Shown here piece after piece: positions 17,625 to 27,031 of a DNA stretch of 64,000 nt (within the stretch, counting starts at the first letter, position 1; the number at the start of each line of letters is the position of its first letter). Below the pieces are notes generated by a model. That model was not told the DNA's origin, made no database searches, and saw only the letters and a program-made list of their open reading frames with translations. The DNA is from Halomonas sp. H10-9-1. Its GTDB lineage: Bacteria > Pseudomonadota > Gammaproteobacteria > Pseudomonadales > Halomonadaceae. Location: the NCBI RefSeq assembly GCF_040147005.1, contig NZ_JAMSHO010000001.1, positions 1,240,001-1,304,000 of the forward strand, in the 5' to 3' direction. The position numbers and the translations under genes were made by a program.

Positions 17625-18221
17625 TCATGGCTGGAGCTGGCCGGGCTGCCAGCGCGCCAGCAGCTTGCCCAGCAGCAGGGTGTTGGCGGTGTAGGCCGAG
17701 GGAGTCTCGGCGTCGGGGCGGGCGAAGCGCAGGCCGCCATCCACGGCCTGGGTGACGTGGCGTACCCGGTGCTCGCCCTCCTGTTGGATCAGGTAGAGGC
17801 CGGGGCGGCGGAAGATGTCGGTGGGCGCCACGGCGACCAGGTCGCCGGGAGCGAGGAAGTCGAAGGGTTCTTCGGGCGCCGGGGTCACCAGGAAACAGTC
17901 GCCCTCCCACTCCAGGCCGGGTACCAGCTCGAAGGGCAGGTCGATGCGCCCTGCATGGCGATCATGCCAGGGGGCCGGGGGGTATCGGCGCAGGTAGAGC
18001 GGGGCGGCACGGCCGCTGCTGTCACCCTCCAGCAAGCGGGAGAGCGGGCACTCCAGGGCTCGGGCCAGGGCGACCAGGCGTTCATGGCCGATCTGCTTGA
18101 TGGCTCCGGACTCCCAGTAGGAGATGGTGACGTCCGATACGCCAACCCGGCGCGCCAGGGCGGCTTTGTTGAGCTTGGCTTCCTCGCGCAGCGCCTTGAT
18201 CCGCGGGCCTAGTGAGTGCAT
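17625..18221 (-). CDS. XRE-family regulator with degenerate S24/LexA-like C-terminal domain
   Basis: A 198-residue regulator. The helix-turn-helix lies near residues 8-62 (LNKAALARRVGVSDVTISYWE). The C-terminal half has the layout of a CI/LexA S24 domain (FDFLAPGDLVAVAP then RPGLYLIQQEGEHRVRHV). The Gly-Asp-Ser-Met nucleophile motif is absent, so self-cleavage is unlikely; it would serve for dimerisation or sensing. I start at the ATG at 18221, which has GGATGGAG upstream; the frame stays open to 18656 without a recognisable domain. A symmetric TGATC-TGC-GATCA at 18268-18280 may be its own operator. Confidence 0.8.
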   Translation of the reverse strand: MHSLGPRIKALREEAKLNKAALARRVGVSDVTISYWESGAIKQIGHERLVALARALECPLSRLLEGDSSGRAAPLYLRRYPPAPWHDRHAGRIDLPFELVPGLEWEGDCFLVTPAPEEPFDFLAPGDLVAVAPTDIFRRPGLYLIQQEGEHRVRHVTQAVDGGLRFARPDAETPSAYTANTLLLGKLLARWQPGQLQP

Positions 18222-18625
18222 GTCTCCATCCTGTCGACTTTCGAGGGGTTCTTGTGATGACCCGCGATGATCTGCGATCACCGCGGCCTGTGCAATAGCG
18301 CGCAGCCAACGCTGCATCAGCGAGGGCTGCCTGGCGGCCGGTTCGCCAGCCTGGTCGTAGACGCAGCTGCTCTCCGCGAGGGTGCATTCGCCCAGCATAG
18401 CGAGCAGTCGCGCGGCGACGCGGGCCGGGGAGAGCCGCTTCTCGTCGGCACCCGGGCCTGGAAGGGCGTTGTCAGGCAGTTGGCCTGCAGCGCGCTCTTC
18501 TTGGCAGGTGACCAGACATTGACCCCGGTCAGGTAGGATGATTCCCGACCACGGCTGCCGAGGCGTCGGCAGGTGCGTATAATGCCGCCATCCATCCACC
18601 ATCGGACCCGGGACACCGCAACGAT
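18222..18625. other. Divergent intergenic region between XRE regulator and gltX
   Basis: 404 bases with no supported gene. The minus strand is open in frame with the regulator, but this stretch lacks a good start and any recognisable domain. It holds the candidate regulator operator TGATC-TGC-GATCA (18268-18280) and must hold the gltX promoter; I see no confident -35/-10 pair. Confidence 0.6.
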
Positions 18626-20104
18626 ATGACCGTACGCACGCGTATCGCGCCATCACCGACCGGCGACCCCCACGTCGGCACCGCCTACATCGCCCTGTTC
18701 AACCTCTGCTTCGCCCGTCAGCACGGCGGCCAGTTCATCCTGCGCATCGAGGATACCGACCGGGCGCGCTCCACCGCCGAGTCGGAGCAGATGATCCTCG
18801 ACTCCCTGCGCTGGCTGGGCCTCGAGTGGGACGAGGGGCCCGACGTGGGCGGCCCCCACGGCCCCTATCGCCAGAGCGAGCGGGGCGGCATCTACGCCGA
18901 GTATGCCCGCCAGCTGATCGAGTCGGGACACGCCTTCCGCTGCTACCGCACCAGCGAGGAGCTCGACGAGTTGCGCGAGGCGCGTAAGGCCGCGGGCATG
19001 CACCTGGCGCTCAAGCCCGCCGACCTGGCCCTGCCCGCGGAGGAGCAGGCGCGCCGCGAGCGCGAGGGCTGGCCCCATGTGGTGCGCATGCAGGTGCCGG
19101 CCAGTGGCACCTGCGTGGTGCAGGACATGCTGCGCGGCACCATCGAGGTGGAGTGGGCCCAGGTGGATGCCCAGATCCTGCTCAAGTCCGACGGCATGCC
19201 TACCTACCACCTCGCCAACGTGGTGGATGACCACCTGATGGGCATCACCCATGTGCTGCGTGGCGAGGAGTGGATCAACTCGGCGCCCAAGCACCAGCTG
19301 CTCTACGAGTACTTCGGCTGGGAGATGCCCGAGCTCTGCCATATGCCGCTGCTGCGCAACCCCGACAAGTCCAAGCTCTCCAAGCGCAAGAACCCCACCT
19401 CCATCAACTATTACCGGCGCATGGGTTACCTGCCCCAGGCGGTGACCAACTACCTGGGCCGCATGGGGTGGTCGATGCCGGACGAGCGCGAGAAGTTCAG
19501 CCTCGATGAGATGATGGCCCACTTCGATATCCAGCGGGTCTCGCTGGGCGGGCCGGTCTTCGACCTGGAGAAGCTCACCTGGCTCAACGGCCTCTATATC
19601 CGCGAGGAGCTCGACGACGAAGGCTTCCTCAAGGCGCTGATGGAGTGGGCCTTCAACGAGGCCTACGTCCAGGAGATCCTGCCTCAGGTACGCCCGCGGG
19701 TCGAAACATTTTCAGAGGTCGCCCCTCTGGCCGGCCACTTCTTCTCCGGTGTGCCAGCGATCAGCGAGAGCAGCTTCGACGCCGTCAAGCTGGGCCGCGA
19801 GGACCTGGTCAAGCTGCTGCAGTTCCTGGTGTGGCGCTTCGAGGTCCTGCCTGCCTGGAACAAGGAGGCGCTGCTGGCCGAGGTGAAGGTGCTTTCAGCA
19901 CACTTCGAGCTGAAAATGAAGGACCTGCTGGCGCCGGTGTTTATCGCCATCACCGGCTCCAGTGCCAGTACCTCGGTGATGGATGCCATGGCGATCCTGG
20001 GTTCCGACATGACCCGGGCTCGCCTGCGCCACGCCATCGAGGTGTTGGGCGGCGTCTCCAAGAAGCAGGCGAAACGCTTCGAGAAGGAATACAGGGAACT
20101 CTGA
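18626..20104 (+). CDS. gltX: Glutamate--tRNA ligase
   Basis: A 492-residue class I aminoacyl-tRNA synthetase charging tRNA-Glu. The HIGH-equivalent is [13 protein letters not shown] (about residues 8-20), followed by the strongly conserved FILRIEDTD. The KMSKS-equivalent is KLSKRKNP near residue 254. The length matches the pseudomonad/Halomonas-type single GltX. The C-terminal half is the anticodon-binding helical domain. It lies directly upstream of tRNA-Ala and tRNA-Glu genes, the latter being its substrate, and could be cotranscribed with them. Confidence 0.97.
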   Translation: MTVRTRIAPSPTGDPHVGTAYIALFNLCFARQHGGQFILRIEDTDRARSTAESEQMILDSLRWLGLEWDEGPDVGGPHGPYRQSERGGIYAEYARQLIESGHAFRCYRTSEELDELREARKAAGMHLALKPADLALPAEEQARREREGWPHVVRMQVPASGTCVVQDMLRGTIEVEWAQVDAQILLKSDGMPTYHLANVVDDHLMGITHVLRGEEWINSAPKHQLLYEYFGWEMPELCHMPLLRNPDKSKLSKRKNPTSINYYRRMGYLPQAVTNYLGRMGWSMPDEREKFSLDEMMAHFDIQRVSLGGPVFDLEKLTWLNGLYIREELDDEGFLKALMEWAFNEAYVQEILPQVRPRVETFSEVAPLAGHFFSGVPAISESSFDAVKLGREDLVKLLQFLVWRFEVLPAWNKEALLAEVKVLSAHFELKMKDLLAPVFIAITGSSASTSVMDAMAILGSDMTRARLRHAIEVLGGVSKKQAKRFEKEYREL

Positions 20105-20163
20105 AAAATAGTTGACGAAGTCGGGGCGGATCAGTAACATGCGCTTCGTCTTCACGGCACGTT

Positions 20164-20239
20164 GGGGCCTTAGCTCAGCTGGGAGAGCGCGACACTGGCA
20201 GTGTCGAGGTCAGCGGTTCGATCCCGCTAGGCTCCACCA
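20164..20239 (+). tRNA. tRNA-Ala (anticodon GGC)
   Basis: A 76-base cloverleaf including encoded CCA. The acceptor stem GGGGCCT pairs with AGGCTCC (one G-T), with D-loop TAGCTCAGCTGGGAGAGC, anticodon loop CTGGCAG and T-arm AGCGG-TTCGATC-CCGCT. It starts 59 bases after gltX. Confidence 0.97.
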
Positions 20240-20263
20240 ATTCGTGCGCAACGTGAAGGTCAC

Positions 20264-20339
20264 GTCCCATTCGTCTAGTGGCCTAGGACACCGCCCTTTC
20301 ACGGCGGGAACAGGGGTTCGAACCCCCTATGGGACGCCA
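20264..20339 (+). tRNA. tRNA-Glu (anticodon TTC)
   Basis: A 76-base cloverleaf with encoded CCA. The acceptor stem GTCCCAT pairs with ATGGGAC, the anticodon loop is CTTTCAC and the T-arm is AGGGG-TTCGAAC-CCCCT. It lies 24 bases after tRNA-Ala and before a strong terminator, so the pair is one transcript, possibly with gltX. Confidence 0.97.
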
Positions 20340-20350
20340 TCTTTCTTCAG

Positions 20351-20382
20351 GAAGGGCACCCCCTCGCGGGTGCCCTTCTTGT
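20351..20382 (+). terminator. Terminator after the gltX-tRNA cluster
   Basis: An 11-bp perfect stem GAAGGGCACCC / GGGTGCCCTTC (20351-20361 with 20368-20378), a 6-base loop and a TTGTT tail. Confidence 0.9.
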
Positions 20383-20745
20383 TCCCGGCGCACCCCCACG
20401 GCAGATGCTGCCAGCGTTGGCATTTCTCACGTTATACCCTCCTCCCGATGCCTGTTTCAAGGCGATTTCTGCTTGACTTGTCCACCCCGTGTGGTTCCGG
20501 GGGGCTTTCTGTGCACAGTCCGATCGCAAAGCCCCGTGGCGCCTAGGCTCTTATTAAAATCCTTATAAAACAACGGGTTAAACAAGGTCAAAAAATGACC
20601 AATCTAAGCCGAACCCGCTGATCATGGCGATTGTGAGACTTTCCCGAGAGGTTTTGAACAGGGTTATCCACAGAATGTGTGGAAAACGTTGGTGCGCTGG
20701 AAAAGTGGCCTTGCAGCGGCCCTTCCGGGCCGCTGCTCGAAGGGG
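20383..20745. other. AT-rich intergenic region with DnaA-box-like sites
   Basis: 363 bases without a supported gene. After a GC-rich start the sequence becomes AT-rich around 20550-20605 (TTATTAAAATCCTTATAAAA and neighbours), then carries two DnaA-box-like sites at 20664-20686. The dehydrogenase terminator side is at the right end. Short open frames here have no recognisable features. Confidence 0.6.
20664..20686. other. Pair of DnaA-box-like 9-mers
   Basis: TTATCCACA at 20664-20672 (plus strand) and TGTGGAAAA at 20678-20686 (TTTTCCACA on the minus strand). Both fit the consensus TTWTNCACA, and they face each other 5 bases apart, about 60 bases right of an AT-rich tract. Confidence 0.55.
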
Positions 20746-21636
20746 TCAGTCAGGCTTCACGGCGCGCAGCCGGCGCAGCAGCGAGGAGGTGTCCCAGCGG
20801 CCGCCGCCCATCACCTGGACGTCGGCGTAGAACTGGTCCACCAGGGCGGTTACCGGCAGGCGGGCCTGGAGTCGGCGCGCCTGCTCCAGGCAGATGCCGA
20901 GATCCTTGCGCATCCAGTCCACGGCGAAGCCGTGCGCGTACTCATCATCGATCATGGTCGCGTGGCGGTTCTCCATCTGCCAGGAGCCGGCGGCACCCTT
21001 GCTGACGACGTCCACTACCCGCTGACGGTCGAGACCGGCCTGTTCGGCGAAGTGCAGCCCCTCGGCCAGGCCCTGGACCAGGCCGGCGATACAGATCTGG
21101 TTGACCATCTTGGTCAACTGGCCGCTGCCGGCGGGACCCATCAGTGTCACGGCTCGGCCGTAGTGGGCGAGCACCGGCTCGATGCGGGCGAAGTCGGCCT
21201 CGCTGCCACCGCACATGATGGTCAGGGCGCCGTTCTCGGCGCCCTGCTGGCCACCGGAAACCGGGGCGTCCACGAAGCCGATGCCGTGTTCGCGGCAGGC
21301 GGCGTCGAGTTCCTCGGCGAGATCGGCGGAGGCGGTGGTGTGGTCCACCAGCAGGCTGCCCTTGGCCATGCCGGAGAGGGCGCCCTGTTCGCCGGTGGTG
21401 ACCTGGCGGACGTCATCGTCGTTGCCCACGCATACCAGTACCAGGTCGGCGCCACTGGCGGCCTCGCGCGGGGTGGTGTGGTGGCTGCCGCCGTACTGCC
21501 GGGTCCAGGTCTCGGCCTTTTCAGGGGTGCGATTGAAGACGCGCACATTGAGCCCGGCGCGGGCCAGATGACGGGCCATGGGGAAGCCCATGACGCCCAG
21601 GCCGATAAAGGCGACGGTGGTGATGTTGTTGCTCAT
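20746..21636 (-). CDS. NAD(P)-dependent beta-hydroxyacid dehydrogenase (3-hydroxyisobutyrate dehydrogenase family)
   Basis: A 296-residue oxidoreductase. The N-terminal Rossmann motif is VAFIGLGVMGFPMARHL. The substrate-binding signature is FVDAPVSGGQQGAENG and the catalytic lysine lies in GQLTKMVNQ. It belongs to the family of tartronate semialdehyde reductase (GarR/GlxR) and 3-hydroxyisobutyrate dehydrogenase. No pathway neighbours help to choose between these; gltA lies upstream on the same strand but is separated by a terminator. Likely cytoplasmic and tetrameric, as in the family. Confidence 0.9.
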   Translation of the reverse strand: MSNNITTVAFIGLGVMGFPMARHLARAGLNVRVFNRTPEKAETWTRQYGGSHHTTPREAASGADLVLVCVGNDDDVRQVTTGEQGALSGMAKGSLLVDHTTASADLAEELDAACREHGIGFVDAPVSGGQQGAENGALTIMCGGSEADFARIEPVLAHYGRAVTLMGPAGSGQLTKMVNQICIAGLVQGLAEGLHFAEQAGLDRQRVVDVVSKGAAGSWQMENRHATMIDDEYAHGFAVDWMRKDLGICLEQARRLQARLPVTALVDQFYADVQVMGGGRWDTSSLLRRLRAVKPD

Positions 21637-21739
21637 GCTGGCTCGTTCCTTGTTGAAGTGAGGAGGGAGGGGTAGGAGTAGGGTAGCGGAAGTGGGGCCC
21701 GGTAGCAGGGGTGGGAGGGGCGGGCCCGGCCAGGCAGTA

Positions 21740-21763
21740 GAAAGCCGCCCGGAGGCGGCTTTC
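21740..21763 (-). terminator. Terminator downstream of gltA
   Basis: A perfect 10-bp stem GAAAGCCGCC / GGCGGCTTTC (21740-21749 with 21754-21763) with a CGGA loop. It lies 42 bases past the gltA stop on the minus strand; on that strand the stem ends in TTTC and is followed by TACTG. Confidence 0.85.
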
Positions 21764-21804
21764 TGTAACGCGGCGTGTGTGCTCTCAGGCGGCGTCTGCC
21801 GACC

Positions 21805-23088
21805 TCACTTGGTCGGGTAGTCGCGCTGATCGTGGCCGGTGTAGAGCTGGCGCGGCCGGCCGATCTTGTAGCTGTCGCTGAGCATCTCGTGCCAGTGAGA
21901 GATCCAGCCGATGGTACGGGACACCGCGAATATCACCGTGAACATGTTGGTCGGGATGCCCATGGCCTTGAGGATGATGCCGGAGTAGAAGTCGACGTTG
22001 GGGTAGAGCTGGCGCTCGACGAAGTACTCGTCCTCCAGGGCGATCTGCTCCAGGCGCTTGGCGATCTTGAGCTGCGGGTCGTCGATGCCGAGTTCCGCCA
22101 GGACCTCGTCGCAGGTCTCCTTCATCACCTTGGCGCGGGGGTCGAAGTTGCGGTAGACACGGTGACCGAAGCCCATCAGCTTGAAGGGATCATCCTTGTC
22201 CTTGGCCTTGTCGATGAAGCGCTGGATGTTCTCCTCGGAGTCGTCGCCGATCTCGTCGAGCATCTTCAGCACCGCCTCGTTGGCGCCGCCGTGGGCCGGG
22301 CCCCAGAGGGCTGCGATGCCGGCGCTGATGCAGGCGAAGGGGTTGGCGCCGGTGGAGCCCGCCAGGCGCACCGTGGAGGTGGAGGCGTTCTGCTCGTGGT
22401 CGGCGTGGAGCATGAAGATGCGGTCCATCGCCTTGGCGTAGACCGGGTTGATCTTGTACTCCTCGCAGGGGGTGTTGAAGATCATGTAGAGGAAGTTCTC
22501 TGCATAGTTCAGGTCGTTGCGAGGGTAGTTGAACGGCTGGCCCACGTTGTACTTGTAGGACATCGCGGCGATGGTCGGCATCTTGGCGATCAGGCGGATC
22601 GCGCTGATGATGCGGTCCTCCTCCACATTGATGTCCATATGGTCGTGATAGAAGGCGGCCAGGCCACCCACCACGCCGCACAGGATGGACATCGGGTGGG
22701 CGTCGCGCCGGAAGCCCTTGAAGAAGTTGTTGATCTGGTCGTGGACCATGGTGTGGTTGCTGACCCGCGACTCGAAGTCGGCGTACTGCGCATCGTCGGG
22801 TAGCTCGCCGAACAGCAGCAGGTAGCACAGTTCAACGAAGTTGGAGTCCTTCGCCAACTGATCGATGGGGTAGCCACGGTGCAGCAGTACGCCCTTGTCG
22901 CCATCGATATAGGTGATGGTCGACTGGCAGGAGGAGGTGGCCATGAAGCCAGGGTCATAGGTGAACAGGCCCTCGGCGCCGAGTCCGCGGACGTCGATCA
23001 CGTCGGGGCCCAGGGAGCCTGAGTAGACGGGCAGTTCGATCGTCTTGTCCAGGCCGTCAACCGTCAGCGTCGCTTTCCTGTCAGCCAT
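21805..23088 (-). CDS. gltA: Citrate synthase
   Basis: A 427-residue enzyme condensing oxaloacetate and acetyl-CoA, the TCA entry step. The length and N-terminal domain match the hexameric, NADH-sensitive gram-negative type. Catalytic motifs are [14 protein letters not shown] (His near residue 265), [14 protein letters not shown] and the Asp in NVDFYSG. The ATG at 23088 has AGGAGG upstream; an open extension to 23178 is not needed. It is transcribed divergently from sdhCDAB-suc, the standard TCA gene neighbourhood. Confidence 0.97.
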   Translation of the reverse strand: MADRKATLTVDGLDKTIELPVYSGSLGPDVIDVRGLGAEGLFTYDPGFMATSSCQSTITYIDGDKGVLLHRGYPIDQLAKDSNFVELCYLLLFGELPDDAQYADFESRVSNHTMVHDQINNFFKGFRRDAHPMSILCGVVGGLAAFYHDHMDINVEEDRIISAIRLIAKMPTIAAMSYKYNVGQPFNYPRNDLNYAENFLYMIFNTPCEEYKINPVYAKAMDRIFMLHADHEQNASTSTVRLAGSTGANPFACISAGIAALWGPAHGGANEAVLKMLDEIGDDSEENIQRFIDKAKDKDDPFKLMGFGHRVYRNFDPRAKVMKETCDEVLAELGIDDPQLKIAKRLEQIALEDEYFVERQLYPNVDFYSGIILKAMGIPTNMFTVIFAVSRTIGWISHWHEMLSDSYKIGRPRQLYTGHDQRDYPTK

Positions 23089-23538
23089 GCAAGGCCTCCT
23101 CTCGAGTTCGTGATAGGGCGATAAGTTATTCATTCTCTGGCGTCTTCGCAGGGGGTGCCGGCGAAAAGGTTCGCCCACTATAGAAGCGTCCCAGCGATTG
23201 TCAATTAGCTCATGGCAGACGCTGTCATGTACATAGATATTGTAGGTGTATAGAGTTTGTAAACAAAATGATGCAAAGCACCATTCTGGCGCGGCCTCCC
23301 GGCGGATCCCGCCCGCGCGCAGCCGAAAAAGAGAAGCCGCAGGCTTTGTACCATGGTCTAGGCGGGCCTCGCCCGGTTTGTCATGGGGCGGGCGGGCCCC
23401 TATAATCCACCCCGCGCGACTGGCAGGTATCGTCGGCCTTGCCGCCCCCCGGCAACGGCCAATGCCTTCCCGAAACCACCGCCCGTCCGGAGCCTGTCCA
23501 AGCTTCCCAAACGGGCCATAGAGAGTGTGTAGAGAGCC
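23089..23538. other. Divergent gltA/sdhC regulatory region
   Basis: 450 bases with no supported gene, carrying the promoters of gltA (minus) and the sdh-suc operon (plus). The middle (about 23200-23280) is AT-rich and includes the near-symmetric TTTGT-AA-ACAAA at 23256-23267, which could bind a global regulator. No specific operator can be named with confidence. Confidence 0.6.
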
Positions 23539-23916
23539 GTGAATAGCAAACGACCCGTAAACCTGGATCTGTCCACGATACAGTTTCCGCTACCCGCCCT
23601 GACGTCGATCGCCCACCGCATCACCGGCGTCATCCTTTTCATCGGCCTGATCTTCGCCTTCTGGGCCCTGAGCGCATCGCTCTCGTCGCCCGCCGGCTTC
23701 GTGGCCGTGAGCGACGCCCTGGCGCATAACTTCCTGGCCAAGTTGATCGCCTGGGGACTGCTGTCTGCCCTGGCCTTCCACTTCGTGGCCGGCATCAAGC
23801 ACCTGCTGATGGACATGGATATCGGCGTGACCCTCGAGGGCGGCCACAAGAAGGCGCAGGTCACCGTGGTGGTGAGCGCCGTACTGATCATTCTGGCGGG
23901 AGTCTGGGTATGGTAA
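23539..23916 (+). CDS. sdhC: Succinate dehydrogenase cytochrome b556 subunit
   Basis: A 125-residue membrane anchor of complex II. It has the N-terminal [19 protein letters not shown] signature, SIAHRITGV with the quinone/haem-region Ser, His and Arg, three transmembrane helices and a conserved His in [12 protein letters not shown] that should ligate haem b. It starts with GTG at 23539. Its stop overlaps the sdhD ATG. First gene of the long sdh-suc operon. Confidence 0.95.
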   Translation: MNSKRPVNLDLSTIQFPLPALTSIAHRITGVILFIGLIFAFWALSASLSSPAGFVAVSDALAHNFLAKLIAWGLLSALAFHFVAGIKHLLMDMDIGVTLEGGHKKAQVTVVVSAVLIILAGVWVW

Positions 23917-24257
23917 CCAACGTCACGAACCTCGGCCGTAGCGGCCTCTCCGACTGGCTGATCCAGCGAGTCTCCGCCGTTGTCCTGGCGGTCTACACGC
24001 TCTTCATCGTTCTCTATCTACTGTTCAACCCGAATCTCGACTACGCCACCTGGAGCGGCCTGTTCGCCCAGACCTGGATGCGCATCTTCTCGCTGCTGGC
24101 CTTCATCTCCGTGGCTGGCCACGCCTGGGTGGGGCTGTGGACCGTGACCACCGACTATCTCAAGCCGACCGCCATCCGCGTGACCGTTCAACTTCTTGTC
24201 ATCCTGGCCATCTTTGCCTTCCTGGTCTGGGGCATTCAGATTCTGTGGGGAGCCTGA
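23910..24257 (+). CDS. sdhD: Succinate dehydrogenase hydrophobic membrane anchor subunit
   Basis: A 115-residue protein with three transmembrane helices. The conserved GLSDWLIQRVSAVVLAVYTL start and SVAGHAWVGLWTVTTDYLKP (haem-ligand His and the quinone-site Tyr/Asp region) identify SdhD. It overlaps sdhC by 7 bases and ends 3 bases before sdhA, so the four subunits are tightly coupled. It anchors the catalytic SdhAB pair at the inner membrane. Confidence 0.95.
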   Translation: MVTNVTNLGRSGLSDWLIQRVSAVVLAVYTLFIVLYLLFNPNLDYATWSGLFAQTWMRIFSLLAFISVAGHAWVGLWTVTTDYLKPTAIRVTVQLLVILAIFAFLVWGIQILWGA

Positions 24258-24260
24258 TTC

Positions 24261-26033
24261 ATGTCCAACATGCGTAGCCTGACCTTCGACGCCATCATCA
24301 TCGGCGGTGGCGGTGCCGGCCTGCGGGCCGCCCTCGAGCTGGCCAAGTCCGGCAAGAATACTGCGGTACTCTCCAAGGTCTTCCCGACCCGCTCGCATAC
24401 CGTGTCCGCCCAGGGCGGCATCACCTGCGCCATCGCCTCGGCCGACCCCAACGACGACTGGCGCTGGCACATGTACGACACCGTCAAGGGCGGTGACTAT
24501 ATTGCCGACCAGGACGCCGCCGAATACATGTGCTCCGAGGGCCCCAAGGCCGTCTTCGAGCTCGAGCACATGGGCCTGCCATTCTCGCGTTTCGACAATG
24601 GCCGCATCTACCAGCGTCCGTTCGGTGGCCAGTCCAAGGACTTCGGCGCCGGCGGCCAGGCGGCACGCACCTGTGCGGCGGCCGACCGTACCGGTCACGC
24701 CCTGCTGCACACGCTTTATCAGAACAACCTGAAGAACAATACCACCTTCCTCAACGAGTGGTATGCCGTCGACCTGGTCAAGAATGCCAACGGCGACGTG
24801 GTGGGCTGCATCGCCATGGACATCGAGACCGGCGAAGTGGTGCATGTGAAGTCCAAGGCGACCGTGCTGGCCACTGGTGGCGCCGGGCGTATCTATGCCT
24901 CCACCACCAATGCCCTGATCAATACCGGTGACGGCGTCGGCATGGCGCTGCGCGCCGGCTTCCCGATGCAGGACATGGAAATGTGGCAGTTCCACCCGAC
25001 CGGTATCTACGGTGCGGGTACCCTGGTGACCGAAGGCTGCCGGGGTGAGGGTGGCTATCTGGTCAACAAGGATGGCGAGCGCTTCATGGAGCGTTATGCC
25101 CCCAACGCCAAGGACCTGGCCGGCCGCGACGTGGTGGCTCGCTCCATGGTCATGGAGATCCTCGAGGGACGTGGCTGCGGCGAGAACGGCGACCACGTCT
25201 ACCTCAAGCTGGATCACCTGGGCGAGGAAGTCCTCGGCAAGCGCCTGCCCGGCATCGTCGAGCTCTCCAAGACCTTTGCCCACGTGGACCCGGCCAAGGA
25301 GCCGATCCCGGTGGTGCCGACCTGTCACTACATGATGGGTGGCGTGCCGACCAACGTGCATGGCCAGGCCATCATGCGTGGTGAGGATGGCAAGGACCAG
25401 ATCGTCAACGGCCTGTTCGCTTGCGGCGAAGTGGCCTGTGTGTCGGTCCATGGTGCCAACCGTCTGGGCGGCAACTCGCTGCTCGACCTGGTGGTGTTCG
25501 GGCGCGCGGCCGGCATGTTCATCGAAGGAGCGCTCAACGAAGGGATCGACTACCTCGACGCCTCCGAGTCCGATATCGAGACGGCGATGAAGCGCATCAC
25601 CCGTTGGAACGAGTCCGAGGGCGGCGAGACCGTGCCGGAGCTGAAGCGCGAGCTGCAGGCCATCATGCAGAACTCCTTCGGCGTGTTCCGCGAGGAAGAG
25701 AACATGCAGAAGGGCGTCAAGCAGCTGGCCGAGCTGCGTGGCCGTATCGCCAACGCCTATCTGCCCGACAAGAGCAACGCCTTCAACACCGCGCGCGTCG
25801 AGGCTCTCGAGCTGGATAACCTGATGGAGGTCGCCGAGGCCACCGCCATCACCGCCCTCGAGCGCAAGGAGAGCCGTGGCGCTCACTCTCGCTACGACTA
25901 CCCGGACCGTGACGACGTCAACTGGCTGAAGCACTCGCTCTACTTCCCGGCCGACAAGACGGTTGGCAAGCGCGACGTCAACTTCACGCCCAGGACCGTC
26001 GACACCTTCGAGCCGAAAGTCCGTACCTACTAA
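24261..26033 (+). CDS. sdhA: Succinate dehydrogenase flavoprotein subunit
   Basis: A 590-residue catalytic subunit oxidising succinate to fumarate. The FAD dinucleotide fold is [17 protein letters not shown]; the covalent-FAD histidine is in [12 protein letters not shown]; the active-site Arg/His region is [34 protein letters not shown] is also conserved. The length is standard. The C-terminus ends in the usual KVRTY. It lies between sdhD and sdhB. Confidence 0.98.
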   Translation: MSNMRSLTFDAIIIGGGGAGLRAALELAKSGKNTAVLSKVFPTRSHTVSAQGGITCAIASADPNDDWRWHMYDTVKGGDYIADQDAAEYMCSEGPKAVFELEHMGLPFSRFDNGRIYQRPFGGQSKDFGAGGQAARTCAAADRTGHALLHTLYQNNLKNNTTFLNEWYAVDLVKNANGDVVGCIAMDIETGEVVHVKSKATVLATGGAGRIYASTTNALINTGDGVGMALRAGFPMQDMEMWQFHPTGIYGAGTLVTEGCRGEGGYLVNKDGERFMERYAPNAKDLAGRDVVARSMVMEILEGRGCGENGDHVYLKLDHLGEEVLGKRLPGIVELSKTFAHVDPAKEPIPVVPTCHYMMGGVPTNVHGQAIMRGEDGKDQIVNGLFACGEVACVSVHGANRLGGNSLLDLVVFGRAAGMFIEGALNEGIDYLDASESDIETAMKRITRWNESEGGETVPELKRELQAIMQNSFGVFREEENMQKGVKQLAELRGRIANAYLPDKSNAFNTARVEALELDNLMEVAEATAITALERKESRGAHSRYDYPDRDDVNWLKHSLYFPADKTVGKRDVNFTPRTVDTFEPKVRTY

Positions 26034-26059
26034 TTCAGCAAATACGAGGGTGAGCCACG

Positions 26060-26764
26060 ATGCTTCAGGTATCCATCTACCGCTACAATCCGGAGACCGA
26101 CTCCGCGCCCTACATGCAGGAGTTCCAGGTCGACACCCAGGGCCGTGATGTCATGGTGCTCGACGTCCTGCACCTGATGAAGGAGCAAGACAACGGCCTG
26201 GCCTATCGTCGCAGCTGCCGTGAGGGTGTGTGCGGCTCCGACGGCATGAACATGAACGGCAAGAACGGCCTGGCCTGCATCACGCCGCTCTCCGAGGTGG
26301 TGAAGGGCAACAAGCTTACGCTGCGCCCGCTGCCGGGCCTGCCGGTGATCCGCGACCTGGTGGTCGACATGGGGCTGTTCTACCAGCAGTACGAGCGTAT
26401 CCAGCCCTACCTGCAGAACGACGAGCCGGCGCCGGCCATCGAGCGCCTGCAGTCGCCGGAGGACCGCGACAAGCTCGACGGCCTCTACGAGTGCATCCTG
26501 TGCGCCTGCTGCTCGACCTCCTGTCCGTCGTTCTGGTGGAACCCGGACAAGTTTGTGGGGCCGGCCGGTCTGCTGCAGTCCTACCGCTTCCTGGTGGACT
26601 CCCGCGATACCGCCACCCGCGAGCGCCTGTCCGAGCTCGAGGATCCGTTCAGCGTGTTCCGCTGCCGCGGCATCATGAACTGCGTGGCGGTGTGCCCCAA
26701 GGGCCTCAACCCCACGCGTGCCATCGGCAAGATCCGCGAGATGCTGCTGGCCAGCGGCAGCTGA
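26060..26764 (+). CDS. sdhB: Succinate dehydrogenase iron-sulfur subunit
   Basis: A 234-residue electron-transfer subunit. The [2Fe-2S] ligands are in CREGVCGSDGMNMNGKNGLAC, the [4Fe-4S] site is CILCACCSTSC and the [3Fe-4S] region is CRGIMNCVAVCPKGLNP. It passes electrons from the SdhA flavin to quinone. It begins 26 bases after sdhA. A 267-base spacer with two hairpins separates it from sucA. Confidence 0.98.
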   Translation: MLQVSIYRYNPETDSAPYMQEFQVDTQGRDVMVLDVLHLMKEQDNGLAYRRSCREGVCGSDGMNMNGKNGLACITPLSEVVKGNKLTLRPLPGLPVIRDLVVDMGLFYQQYERIQPYLQNDEPAPAIERLQSPEDRDKLDGLYECILCACCSTSCPSFWWNPDKFVGPAGLLQSYRFLVDSRDTATRERLSELEDPFSVFRCRGIMNCVAVCPKGLNPTRAIGKIREMLLASGS

Positions 26765-26815
26765 GTCGATGGTACTTAAATCGTGTCCCGCGGCTTGGTA
26801 TCATATGCCCGGCCC

Positions 26816-26886
26816 ACTGCCTGCGACCATGGGCCGCAGGCAGTAGGGATGCAGTGTTGGAAGCCGGTGCCCTGGGTGCCGGCTTC
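26816..26886 (+). terminator. Two hairpins in the sdhB-sucA spacer
   Basis: Hairpin one pairs ACTGCCTGCG (26816-26825) with CGCAGGCAGT (26835-26844). Hairpin two pairs GAAGCCGG (26860-26867) with CCGGCTTC (26879-26886). Neither has a long T-run, so they may attenuate or process the sdh-suc transcript rather than end it fully. Confidence 0.5.
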
Positions 26887-27031
26887 TGACCATGAAATTC
26901 AAGGTTTCCGGCCAGCGACGGCCGGAGGCGCCGGATTCGCATAGGCCCCAGCCGGCAGGGCACCCCCGATGTCGCCGTGGCTGCGTCGCGGTGACGCCGA
27001 TCACACCCCATCAGTGCAGGGTGACCGAGAG

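Noticed and set aside
18222..18656. A 145-residue N-terminal extension of the XRE regulator
   Set aside because: It would run across the gltX promoter and overlap the gltX start; the internal ATG at 18221 has a good ribosome site and starts at the HTH domain.
20550..20686. Chromosomal origin of replication
   Set aside because: Only two consensus DnaA boxes and no dnaA/rpmH neighbourhood; kept only as a candidate DnaA-binding locus.
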